Assembly (NCBI GenBank): GCA_021795795.1
Contig: JAJYPA010000373.1
Location: forward strand, 1-7,918
Direction of reading: 5' to 3'
Source of the DNA: Pseudomonadota bacterium
Lineage (GTDB): Bacteria > Pseudomonadota > Gammaproteobacteria > Halothiobacillales > Halothiobacillaceae
Length of the DNA: 7,918 bases
A program made the translations under genes and the position numbers. Below, piece after piece: positions 1 to 6,975 of the stretch (position 1 is its first letter; the number at the start of each line of letters is the position of its first letter). The notes under the pieces are model-generated. The model saw only the letters and a program-made list of their open reading frames with translations. It ran no database searches and was not told the origin of the DNA.

Positions 1-2
1 AA

Positions 3-182
3 GTGGCGCAACGATTGCCCTATTACCAAGCCCTCGATAAAGCCCATTGCAGCGGCGATTACACCGACTTTATCGCCCTAATAGCCGATTGCGTGGAGCA
101 AAGTTTTGCACCCTACTGGTGGGCGCTAGGGCTAGAGAAAGATGTCACCAACTATCTGGAGGAATTGGGTTATGGTGCCTAA
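3..182 (+). CDS. Fic-family protein, C-terminal fragment (gene runs off the left edge)
   Basis: The reading frame is open from the window edge to TAA at 180-182 and gives 59 residues. The stretch RLPYYQALDKAH, then GDYTDFIALIADCVEQSF, resembles the helical C-terminal end of Fic/DOC-family proteins, which often carry a small winged-helix or wrapping tail there. Fic enzymes usually transfer AMP from ATP onto a target protein, but the catalytic HPFx(D/N)GN loop would lie upstream of this window, so activity cannot be judged. The last codons overlap the start of hsdS by 11 nt, and the hsdS ribosome binding site lies inside this gene. This fits the arrangement hsdM-fic-hsdS seen in many type I RM loci. 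The identification rests on a short tail and is moderately sure. Confidence 0.6.
   Translation: MAQRLPYYQALDKAHCSGDYTDFIALIADCVEQSFAPYWWALGLEKDVTNYLEELGYGA
158..163 (+). promoter_or_regulatory. Shine-Dalgarno sequence that fixes the hsdS start
   Basis: GGAGGA lies 8 to 9 nt before the ATG at 172. The earlier in-frame ATG at 142 has no comparable purine-rich site before it. HsdS proteins also commonly begin MxPxGW, which matches a start at 172 (MVPKGW). Confidence 0.75.
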
Positions 183-1368
183 GGGGTGGAGGCGAGTTAA
201 AATCCAAGACGCTTGCGAATCAATAATTGACTGCGTCAACAAGACAGCACCAGTTGTAGACTATGAAACCCCATTTAAGATGATTCGTACTACGAATGTG
301 CGTAATGGCAGGGTCAATACCGAGGATGTTAGATATGTTACCGAAGACACTTATCAGCAGTGGGTTCGCCGAGGCAAACCACAAGTTGGCGATATTATTT
401 TCACGCGGGAAGCACCTGTAGGTGAAGTTGGTGTTTTAGAGGATGCGGATGGGATATTTCTAGGTCAAAGAACAATGATGTATCGAGCGGATCTTAATCG
501 CTCAGATAACTATTATTTATTTTATTCCCTATTAAGTTCGTTCTGCCAAAAGCAGATCGAAGACTTTAGTAATGGCGGAACAGTGGCGCATATGAGAGTG
601 CCTGATTGTGGAGAGATATTAATCAATCTTCCCCCACTTCCCGAACAAAAGAAAATTGCCCAAATCTTATCCACTTGGGATAAAGCCATCACCACCACCG
701 AACAACTGCTCGCCAATAGCCAGCAGCAGAAAAAATCCCTAATGCAACAACTGCTCACCGGAAAAAAACGCTTGCTGGATAAAAATGGGATTAGGTTTGG
801 TGGGAAGTGGAAGCAGTATTTGCTAGAAGATCTAGAAGAATTGGGGTGGGTGGAATTAGGCCGAGGAAAGGTCATATCGAAAAAGGATATTGAGAAAATC
901 CCAGGAAATTACCCAATTTACTCATCATCAGTTAAGAACAATGGATTAATGGGCATGTACGGTGAGTATATGTTTGAAGAAGAACTAATATCTTGGTCTG
1001 TTGATGGTGGAGGAAACTTTTTTTATAGGCCAAAGCACAGGTTTTCGATTACAAACGTTTCCGGGTACATGCGAATCACTAAAGAAAAACTGCACTATCA
1101 GTTTATTGCAGCTCAATTAGAGTTGCATCATTCAAAACTAGATTTTGATTATCAGTCGAAGGCTCATCCAAGTGTAATAAGAAAGATATACAACTTAGCC
1201 ATTCCAGACATAGATGAGCAACAAAAAATCGCCGCCGTGCTAACCACTGCCGATCAAGAAATAACCGCCCTGCAACAAAAACTCGATGCCTTAAAACAAG
1301 AGAAAAAAGCCCTGATGCAGCAATTGATGACGGGCAAGCGACGCGTGAAGGTTGAGGAGGCGGCTTAA
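172..1368 (+). CDS. hsdS: Type I restriction-modification specificity subunit HsdS
   Basis: This 398-residue protein recognises the two half-sites of the bipartite DNA target and holds the HsdM subunits. It has the usual two-repeat layout. Target recognition domain 1 spans about residues 1-155. The central conserved segment (about 155-203) starts at PLPEQKKIAQIL and ends at LMQQLLTGKKRL. Domain 2 spans about 212-346. The distal conserved segment (about 347-392) runs from DEQQKIAAVL to LMQQLMTGKRR. The two conserved segments are long helices that set the spacing between half-sites. Length is normal for the family and no frameshift is seen. The start at 172 is chosen over 142 for its ribosome binding site and typical N-terminus. 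The recognition domains look more AT-rich than the flanking conserved parts, as is usual for exchangeable domains. hsdM is outside the window. The gene ends in TAATG, shared with the next gene. Confidence 0.95.
   Translation: MVPKGWRRVKIQDACESIIDCVNKTAPVVDYETPFKMIRTTNVRNGRVNTEDVRYVTEDTYQQWVRRGKPQVGDIIFTREAPVGEVGVLEDADGIFLGQRTMMYRADLNRSDNYYLFYSLLSSFCQKQIEDFSNGGTVAHMRVPDCGEILINLPPLPEQKKIAQILSTWDKAITTTEQLLANSQQQKKSLMQQLLTGKKRLLDKNGIRFGGKWKQYLLEDLEELGWVELGRGKVISKKDIEKIPGNYPIYSSSVKNNGLMGMYGEYMFEEELISWSVDGGGNFFYRPKHRFSITNVSGYMRITKEKLHYQFIAAQLELHHSKLDFDYQSKAHPSVIRKIYNLAIPDIDEQQKIAAVLTTADQEITALQQKLDALKQEKKALMQQLMTGKRRVKVEEAA
728..770 (+). repeat. Central copy of the HsdS conserved-helix repeat
   Basis: This stretch encodes KKSLMQQLLTGKKR and is imperfectly repeated in the same frame at about 1303-1345 (KKALMQQLMTGKRR). 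It is the DNA trace of the internal duplication of HsdS. The copies differ at many third positions, so they are related mainly at the protein level. Confidence 0.7.
1303..1345 (+). repeat. Distal copy of the HsdS conserved-helix repeat
   Basis: This is the partner of the repeat at about 728-770 and encodes KKALMQQLMTGKRR near the C-terminus of HsdS. In some type I systems such paired segments allow recognition domains to be exchanged by recombination. There is no second hsdS or inverted partial hsdS in this window to recombine with. Confidence 0.7.
1356..1360 (+). promoter_or_regulatory. Ribosome binding site for the DUF3800 gene, inside hsdS
   Basis: GGAGG lies 7 nt before the ATG at 1368, within the final codons of hsdS. 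With the TAATG stop/start overlap this supports translational coupling between hsdS and the next gene. Confidence 0.75.
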
Positions 1369-2066
1369 TGAAGTTTGAAGTTTACTGTGATGAAAATCAT
1401 CCAGAGTTGTTTACATCACAAAAACCTACAGCGCATTACCTAATGATTGGTAGTTTGTGGCTACCCGCCGAGCTGCGTGATGAAATCAAAGCTCGGATTT
1501 GGTCTTTACGGAATGAGCACCAAGTTTGGGGAGAAATTAAATGGCGGAAGGTTGGTGCAGGAAGCCTGCCATTTTATAAATCGCTCATTGATCTATTTGA
1601 AAGCCACGGAGAGCAGCTCCGATTTCGTTGCATTGCGGTTGATCATTCGCAGTTTGATCGAAACTGGTGCCAAGGTGATGACGAGCTGGGATTTTACAAG
1701 TTCTACTATCAAGTGCTGCATCACTGGATTTTGGATTTCAACCAGTACCGTATCTTTTGTGATATCAAAACCAATCGGGATTTAACGCGCTTAAAGGTGC
1801 TCAAAGATTGCTTGAACAACGCCAACATCACATCCTGCGTCGAAAATATCCAAGCTCTTCCTTCCCGTGAGGTTGTGCTTGTGCAGATGTCAGATTTGCT
1901 ATTGGGCATGGCATCCGCACGACTCAATAAAACATTGACACAAGGTAGTGCTAAAGAAGCCTTAGTGCACTATCTGGAGCAGAAACTGAATCGTCAGCTT
2001 GGGCCTACCTATCGATCTGAACACAAATTTAATGTATTCAAGATAAATCTGAGTGGAGGTTGGTAA
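1368..2066 (+). CDS. DUF3800 domain protein (predicted RNase H-like fold)
   Basis: This 232-residue protein matches the DUF3800 pattern. A first beta strand ends in an acidic pair (FEVYCDEN, D8-E9). A GEIKW motif follows at about 55-59 (E56), then a strand IFCDIKTNRD with D132, and a C-terminal QMSDLLLG helix with D176. The order D8, E56, D132, D176 is what one expects for a metal-binding RNase H-like active site; this assignment is inference from the pattern. The biochemical function of the family is largely unknown, and members are common in defence islands and near mobile elements. The gene starts in the hsdS stop (TAATG) and ends in the start of the next gene in the same way, so it is probably co-translated with both. 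There is no signal peptide or membrane segment, so a cytoplasmic protein is expected. Confidence 0.8.
   Translation: MKFEVYCDENHPELFTSQKPTAHYLMIGSLWLPAELRDEIKARIWSLRNEHQVWGEIKWRKVGAGSLPFYKSLIDLFESHGEQLRFRCIAVDHSQFDRNWCQGDDELGFYKFYYQVLHHWILDFNQYRIFCDIKTNRDLTRLKVLKDCLNNANITSCVENIQALPSREVVLVQMSDLLLGMASARLNKTLTQGSAKEALVHYLEQKLNRQLGPTYRSEHKFNVFKINLSGGW
2054..2059 (+). promoter_or_regulatory. Ribosome binding site for the BECR-like gene
   Basis: TGGAGG lies 6 nt before the ATG at 2066, inside the last codons of the DUF3800 gene. It supports the ATG at 2066 rather than the in-frame TTG at 2060, which would overlap the ribosome binding site. Confidence 0.7.
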
Positions 2067-2533
2067 TGGATTTACCACCACTGCTTGTGTGCGGCTCTGT
2101 TGCTGAATACAAAAGACACTATGAACAGCGCTATCAGCGGGCTGACATATGCACATTCGATGGCATACGTGTGCACTTTAAGCCTCAAAAATTTGGGCAT
2201 GCCTTCTATGAAAATTCACAACATAGACAAGGCCCAAAAGACGTGTTTTCACCAGAGCGTGCTCAAAGGATGGATTGGATAAAAGCGACCCTAGAAAACC
2301 CAAACGCAAGGCTTTACATGGGGTGGAACAAAGAAGATAAATGCTACGAAGAAGATCGTCGTGTCAGCGTTGTCTATCAAAGTTTTGTCGTTGTGATTGA
2401 ATTGAGCAAAAACAACAAGGGCGTGCTTAAAGGCAATTTCGTCACATGCTATGTTGCTGACCGAAATATTGGCCAGATAGAGAAATCACCAATTTGGGAT
2501 TTAGCAAAGTGCCTGGAAAAGCTGGGGAATTAA
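2066..2533 (+). CDS. Small protein resembling phage-type BECR-fold nucleases (tentative)
   Basis: This 155-residue soluble protein has no signal peptide or membrane segment. Conserved-looking blocks are GHAFYE (about 45-50, with H46), DVFSPERAQRMDWIKATLENP (about 59-79), a strand pair SVVYQSFVVVIEL (about 101-113), and KGNFVTCYVAD (about 122-132, with T127). A histidine in an HAF motif, then an ERAxRxxWI helix, then hydrophobic strands ending in an (F)VTxY motif recalls the barnase/EndoU/colicin E5-D/RelE (BECR) nuclease superfamily as found in phage and polyvalent proteins. If so it would cleave RNA, with H46 and T127 as candidate active-site residues; this is inference. It overlaps the DUF3800 gene by one base and has no obvious antitoxin gene beside it. 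The real alternative is an uncharacterised protein of another fold. Confidence 0.75.
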   Translation: MDLPPLLVCGSVAEYKRHYEQRYQRADICTFDGIRVHFKPQKFGHAFYENSQHRQGPKDVFSPERAQRMDWIKATLENPNARLYMGWNKEDKCYEEDRRVSVVYQSFVVVIELSKNNKGVLKGNFVTCYVADRNIGQIEKSPIWDLAKCLEKLGN

Positions 2534-2642
2534 GTTTGCCGCTGATTTGCTACGCTGGCTCAGCAGGCAGAAGCCTCGGTAAATTCAGCTGCCGATGGGC
2601 AGTGAACCCGCAAATGATTATAGGGTAAGACCGGTGAAAAAC

Positions 2643-2677
2643 AAGCCCAACAGTAACATTGTCTTTGACGGGCTTTT
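2643..2677 (+). terminator. Weak terminator-like hairpin after the hsdS-DUF3800-BECR block
   Basis: AAGCCC (2643-2648) can pair with GGGCTT (2670-2675), followed by two more T residues. An inner ACA/TGT pairing (2650-2652 with 2660-2662) shortens the open loop. The stem is only 6 bp with a long interior and a short T-run, so termination would be inefficient. It ends just 4 nt before the ribosome binding site of the next gene, so it may instead be a leader structure or chance. Confidence 0.3.
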
Positions 2678-2692
2678 GCTTGAGGTGACCAT

Positions 2693-3373
2693 ATGATACC
2701 GATGCCTTCCGCGCCTTTGAGCGAAGACGAGCTGGTTTTTCTGGATGAAACGCTCCTGAAATACGGCAACGATGACGCCATATTGAGCCTGTCTGAACTG
2801 GATGGGTTTTTAACGGCGATTATCTCGGGGCCCGAGGTAATTATGCCGAGCCGTTGGCTGCCAGCCTTGTGGGGCGGTGCTGGAAATGAACCCGTTTGGG
2901 AAAGCGAGCAGGAATTTCAGCGATTCATGCAAGGTGTTATGCAGCACATGAACAGCATTGTCTTCGTGTTAATGAATTTCCCTCAGGATTTCGTGGCCAT
3001 GTTTAATGAGAACACGCAAAGCGAAGAACCGATTCTGATTGTCGAGGATTGGTGTTTTGGCTATATGCGTGGCGTGGATTTGGGGCAATGGCCCGAATTG
3101 CAGGAAGAAATGGACACCTCGCTGGAGGCCATCCGCCTGCATGGCCGGGAAGAAAACTTTGCGGTGCTGGAGACGCTGACGCTCGAAGAACATCAGCAAA
3201 CGGTGGCAGATATTGAACCTGCTGTGGGTCGTTTACATGCCTATTGGTCAGCACAACGCAGCCCGGCGGTAGCGTCCGCGCCAAGCCCGATTCGCGCTGC
3301 ACCTAAAATAGGCCGCAACGATCCCTGCCCTTGCGGCAGTGGCAAGAAGTTCAAGCAATGTTGCCTGCACTGA
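2693..3373 (+). CDS. YecA/UPF0149-family protein with C-terminal SEC-C zinc motif
   Basis: This 226-residue protein is close in length to E. coli YecA (about 220). The N-terminal helical UPF0149 domain (about 8-180) shows the family features [22 protein letters not shown] near residue 35 and [13 protein letters not shown] near 118. A linker rich in Ala, Ser and Pro follows (about 188-205). The C-terminal 20 residues are a SEC-C motif, [16 protein letters not shown], with Cys212, Cys214, Cys223 and Cys224 as zinc ligands; the same motif ends SecA. Its exact function is unknown. The start at 2693 is supported by GAGGTGA 4 nt upstream; a second ATG at 2702 is possible but more distant. It is followed after 13 nt by the RhuM remnant and lies between the two RM halves, a place often taken by accessory genes. 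Confidence 0.88.
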   Translation: MIPMPSAPLSEDELVFLDETLLKYGNDDAILSLSELDGFLTAIISGPEVIMPSRWLPALWGGAGNEPVWESEQEFQRFMQGVMQHMNSIVFVLMNFPQDFVAMFNENTQSEEPILIVEDWCFGYMRGVDLGQWPELQEEMDTSLEAIRLHGREENFAVLETLTLEEHQQTVADIEPAVGRLHAYWSAQRSPAVASAPSPIRAAPKIGRNDPCPCGSGKKFKQCCLH

Positions 3374-3386
3374 ACAGGAGCCGTGG

Positions 3387-3686
3387 ATGACGGGTCAAGA
3401 CGTACCGCAGCCCCCGGCGGGCGAATTTGTGCTGTTTGCTGTCGACGACGGCAAAGTGCGTATCGAATGCCGTTTTGCAGGTGACACGCTATGGCTATCG
3501 CAGGCGATGATTGCTGAACTCTATCAGGTGACCCCGCAGGCGATTACCCAGCATGTGCGGGCGGAATATGACGAGGGTGAGCTGGATCAGCATGCAACCT
3601 GTAAAGATTACTTACAGGTTCAAACCGAAGGCAAACGACAGGTCAAACGCAGTGTCAGTCAAAAACGGCTACCTACCAAGGAATAA
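3387..3686 (+). pseudogene. RhuM-family protein, truncated or internally deleted remnant
   Basis: The 99 residues from the ATG at 3387 (AGGAG ribosome binding site at 3376-3380) match the N-terminal part of RhuM-family (virulence protein RhuM) proteins: GEFVLFAVDDGKVRIECRF, then TLWLSQAMIAELYQVTPQAITQHV, which looks like a small DNA-binding helix-turn-helix, then ATCKDYLQVQTEGKRQVKRSVS. Family members are about 330 residues, and after KRSV they normally continue into a conserved block like HYNLEAILAVGYRVRS. Here the frame passes instead to QKRLPTKE and stops at 3686. The last residues could be the native C-terminus joined by an in-frame deletion; that is inference. A ribosome binding site and an open frame remain, so a short DNA-binding protein could still be made. 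hsdR starts 5 nt later. Confidence 0.75.
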
Positions 3687-3691
3687 ACACG

Positions 3692-6600
3692 ATGCAGCCT
3701 GCCCCTAAATTTCAGGAAGAGTTCAGCGCCAAACTACCGGCGTTGGCGTTATTGACCCAACTTGGCTGGTCGTTTCTCTCTCCCGAGCAAGCGTTGGCCG
3801 CTCGTCGTGGCAGGCAGGATGAGGTGGTCTTGCGTGAGGTATTGCGTAGCGAGTTGCAAAAGCGCCGCTTCACCTTTGCAGGGCAAGATTACCCACTCTC
3901 GGAAAAGGCGATTGATAACTTGATTGCTGAAGTGAGCAGCCCGATCTTGAATGAGGGCTTGCTCGCCGCAAACGAGCGGCTTTATAACCACCTGTTGTAC
4001 GGCATTTCGGTCACCGAGTTTGTTGATGGCAAAAAGGTGACCCCGACGGTTGCACTGATTGATTGGCAGAATACGGCAAACAATAGTTTTCTATTCACCG
4101 AGGAGTTCAGCGTGACCCGTTCCGGCGGGGTTGATGCGCGCCGCCCGGACATGGTGTGTTTTGTGAATGGCATGCCACTCGTCGTCATTGAGGCCAAGCG
4201 CCCCGATGGCCACGCCAAGAAAGGCCCAACCATTGATGAAGGCATTTCCCAGAGCCTGCGGAACCAGCGCCCAGATGAGATTCCCCGTTTGTTTGCCTAT
4301 AGCCAGTTGCTGCTTTCCATCAATGGTAACGAAGGGCGTTACGGCACGTGTGGTACGCCGATGACTTTTTGGTCGAGCTGGCGCGAGGAAGACATCAGCG
4401 CGGCTGAGATGGCTGCCTTGAAAAACACGCCGCTCTCTGACGCCCAAGTGGCTGGTTTGTTTAACCATCGCAAGGCAAGTGACCGGGTTTGGTATCAAAA
4501 TTTGGTTTCTGGCGGTGCGCTGGCTGTGACGGGGCAGGATCAAACCTTAATCAGTTTGCTCCGCCCCGATCGGCTGCTTGAGATGACCCGATACTTCACG
4601 CTGTTCGATAAAAAAGTCGGCAAGATCGTCGCCCGCTATCCGCAAGTGTTTGGCATTAAACGCTTGATTGATCGCATCAATACGCGCCGCTCGGATGGCG
4701 GGCGTGAAGGAGGTGTGATTTGGCACACCACGGGATCTGGCAAATCATTCACGATGGTGTTTTTAAGTAAGGCGATGATCCTGCACGATTCCTTAAAGCA
4801 GTGCCGTATCGTGGTGGTGACGGATCGGGTGGATCTGGAAAACCAGCTGAGCCGCACCTTCGCGTCAGGCGGGGAGCTCTCCGGTAAAAAAGATATCGAG
4901 GCCGCGATGGCAACATCGGGCAAACGACTTGCCGAGCAGATTGGCCGGGGAACTGAGCGCATCGTTTTCTCACTGATCCAGAAATTCAACACGGCAACAA
5001 AGCTTTCCGAATGCCACAACGATAGCGCAGACATGATTGTGCTGATCGATGAAGGGCACCGCAGTCAGGGTGGCGAAAATCACATCCGGATGAAGCAAGC
5101 GTTACCTAATGCCGCATTTGTGGCCTTCACGGGTACGCCATTGCTTAAAGATGATAAGACAACCAACAAGTTTGGCCCGATTGTTCACGCCTACACGATG
5201 CAACGTGCGGTCGAGGATCATACCGTGACGCCGTTATTGTACGAGGAGCGCATTCCTGATCTGGACGTGAATGAACGCGTGATCGACAGCTGGTTTGAAC
5301 GCATCACAGACGGGCTGACGGATCAGCAAAAATCAGACCTCAAGCGGAAGTTCGCTCGGAAAGGTCAAGTGTATAGCGCAGATGACCGAATCCATTTAAT
5401 TGCACTGGATGTAGCCAATCACTTTACCAAGAACATCGATGACGGCTTGAAAGGGCAATTAGCCTGCGACAGCAAGGCATCGGCAATCAGATACAAGAAG
5501 TACTTGGATGAGGCCGGGCTGTTTGAATCGGCGGTGGTGATGAGCCCGCCGGATACGCGGGAAGGAAATACAGCCGTAGACGAATCGGCTCTACCTGAAG
5601 TCACTCAATGGTGGAAAGAGCATGTGGGCTCAATGGATGAGCAGACCTACACCAAACAGGTAATCCAACGCTTTGAGCATGACGATTCCCTCAAACTATT
5701 AATTGTGGTCGATAAGCTGCTGACGGGATTCGATGAACCGAAAAATACGGTGCTCTACATCGACAAACCGCTTAAAGCACACAATCTGATCCAGGCGATT
5801 GCCCGCGTCAACCGACTCCACCCCAAGAAGAAGTTTGGTCTTTTGATTGACTATCGCGGCATTCTGTCTGAGCTTGATACCACGATTGCCAAATATCAGG
5901 ATTTGGCTTCGCGCACGCAAGGCGGATTCGATATTGACGATCTGGCCGGTCTATACAACCAGATGAGTACCGAGTACAAACGCCTGCCGCTGTTATACAA
6001 ACAACTCTGGGGTATTTTTTCCGGGGTCAAAAACAGGAACGACATTGAGCAGTTACGGCAAGTCTTGGTACCGAAGATTGAGGAGCAAGACGGCGAGCTG
6101 GTCGATATTCACTTAAAAGTACGTGAGGATTTTTACGAGGCACTAACGAACTTCGCCAGCTGCCTTAAAGTGGCTTTGCAATCTGCCACCTTCTACGACG
6201 ATAAGAGCTTCACCGATGACGACCGCCGTCACTACAAAGAGGCGGTGAAGCAATTCTCCAGTCTTCGCCAACTGGCTCAGCAGGATGCGGGCGAGCGCGT
6301 GGACTTTGATGAGTACGCTGAACAGGTCCGAAAGCTGCTCGATAAACATGTTGTTGGTGTTGAAGTTAAAGAGCCCCAAGGCGTGTATGAAGTCGGCAAG
6401 ATGGGCAAGCAGCCAGCACCGGAAGATTGGAGCGAGGATAAAACCCGCAACGAAACCGATATCATCAAAACCCGTGTCACCAAAATGATCGAGCAGGATC
6501 TGCGGGATGATCCGTATGCGCAAGAGGCTTTTTCAGCCTTGTTGCGCCAGGCGATTGAGGAAGCGACCAAGTTATTTGATCACCCGCTGAAACAGTACCT

Positions 6601-6970
6601 ATTGTTCCGAGAGTTCGAAGAGCAGGTGCAAACCCGTCGCTTGCCAGAAATTCCCGATGCATTTAAAAACAATCGCCATGCACAGGCCTACTTTGGCGCG
6701 TTTAAAAAAATCTTGCCTGAGGTCTTTGATATTCAAGATCCGCAGGTATTGGATCGGTGGATCAATCTTGCCTTTGAGATTGATACCGCGGTGGATTCAT
6801 CAGTTGCTGAGCACTCCATCAATCCGGTCAACATTGAGGCAGATATCCGCAAGAAACTCCTGCCCATGATGTTCAGGGAATGCAAAGGAATTGGTCGCGG
6901 CATGGATCAGGCCAAAAAGATGGTCGAAATGATCGTGCAGATCACACGCGTAGGATTGAGTGGCCATTGA
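3692..6970 (+). CDS. hsdR: Type I restriction endonuclease/translocase subunit HsdR
   Basis: This 1092-residue motor and nuclease subunit completes the HsdR2M2S restriction complex. It pulls DNA past the bound complex using ATP and cuts at a distance from the unmethylated site. An N-terminal PD-(D/E)xK nuclease is seen at about 150-170 (RPDM with D153, then VVIEAKRP with E167 and K169). The SF2 translocase motifs follow: Walker A TGSGKS (347-352), VVVTDRVDL (about 374-382), Walker B DEGH (453-456), TGTP (480-483), LLTGFDEP (about 676-683) and QAIARVNR (701-708). The remaining 340 residues form the helical C-terminal part that binds the methyltransferase core. All key residues are present, the length is normal, and no frameshift is seen. 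AAGGAA at 3678-3683 lies 8 nt before the ATG. The gene follows the RhuM remnant by 5 nt and is followed almost at once by a metallopeptidase gene. Confidence 0.97.
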   Translation: MQPAPKFQEEFSAKLPALALLTQLGWSFLSPEQALAARRGRQDEVVLREVLRSELQKRRFTFAGQDYPLSEKAIDNLIAEVSSPILNEGLLAANERLYNHLLYGISVTEFVDGKKVTPTVALIDWQNTANNSFLFTEEFSVTRSGGVDARRPDMVCFVNGMPLVVIEAKRPDGHAKKGPTIDEGISQSLRNQRPDEIPRLFAYSQLLLSINGNEGRYGTCGTPMTFWSSWREEDISAAEMAALKNTPLSDAQVAGLFNHRKASDRVWYQNLVSGGALAVTGQDQTLISLLRPDRLLEMTRYFTLFDKKVGKIVARYPQVFGIKRLIDRINTRRSDGGREGGVIWHTTGSGKSFTMVFLSKAMILHDSLKQCRIVVVTDRVDLENQLSRTFASGGELSGKKDIEAAMATSGKRLAEQIGRGTERIVFSLIQKFNTATKLSECHNDSADMIVLIDEGHRSQGGENHIRMKQALPNAAFVAFTGTPLLKDDKTTNKFGPIVHAYTMQRAVEDHTVTPLLYEERIPDLDVNERVIDSWFERITDGLTDQQKSDLKRKFARKGQVYSADDRIHLIALDVANHFTKNIDDGLKGQLACDSKASAIRYKKYLDEAGLFESAVVMSPPDTREGNTAVDESALPEVTQWWKEHVGSMDEQTYTKQVIQRFEHDDSLKLLIVVDKLLTGFDEPKNTVLYIDKPLKAHNLIQAIARVNRLHPKKKFGLLIDYRGILSELDTTIAKYQDLASRTQGGFDIDDLAGLYNQMSTEYKRLPLLYKQLWGIFSGVKNRNDIEQLRQVLVPKIEEQDGELVDIHLKVREDFYEALTNFASCLKVALQSATFYDDKSFTDDDRRHYKEAVKQFSSLRQLAQQDAGERVDFDEYAEQVRKLLDKHVVGVEVKEPQGVYEVGKMGKQPAPEDWSEDKTRNETDIIKTRVTKMIEQDLRDDPYAQEAFSALLRQAIEEATKLFDHPLKQYLLFREFEEQVQTRRLPEIPDAFKNNRHAQAYFGAFKKILPEVFDIQDPQVLDRWINLAFEIDTAVDSSVAEHSINPVNIEADIRKKLLPMMFRECKGIGRGMDQAKKMVEMIVQITRVGLSGH

Positions 6971-6975
6971 TTCCG

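Noticed and set aside
142..171. A longer hsdS start at ATG 142
   Set aside because: It has no ribosome binding site and its extra 10 residues do not look like an HsdS N-terminus, while ATG 172 has GGAGGA at good spacing.
2060..2065. TTG start for the BECR-like gene at 2060
   Set aside because: It would lie on top of the GGAGG motif, while ATG 2066 is correctly spaced and forms TAATG with the previous stop.
3339..3386. An earlier start for the RhuM remnant at 3339
   Set aside because: The added residues are the SEC-C coding sequence of the previous gene read in another frame. The RhuM similarity begins after ATG 3387, which has its own AGGAG.
4091..4543. A 150-codon minus-strand open frame inside hsdR
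   Set aside because: It lies entirely within a strongly conserved nuclease-encoding part of hsdR, has no recognisable domain, and is best explained by codon structure of the + strand.
6143..6523. A 126-codon minus-strand open frame inside hsdR
   Set aside because: It is antisense to the HsdR C-terminal region with no family resemblance; the hsdR frame is intact and explains the sequence.
6880..6975. An earlier start for the metallopeptidase at 6880
   Set aside because: It would overlap hsdR by 91 nt and adds a polar segment with no family resemblance.
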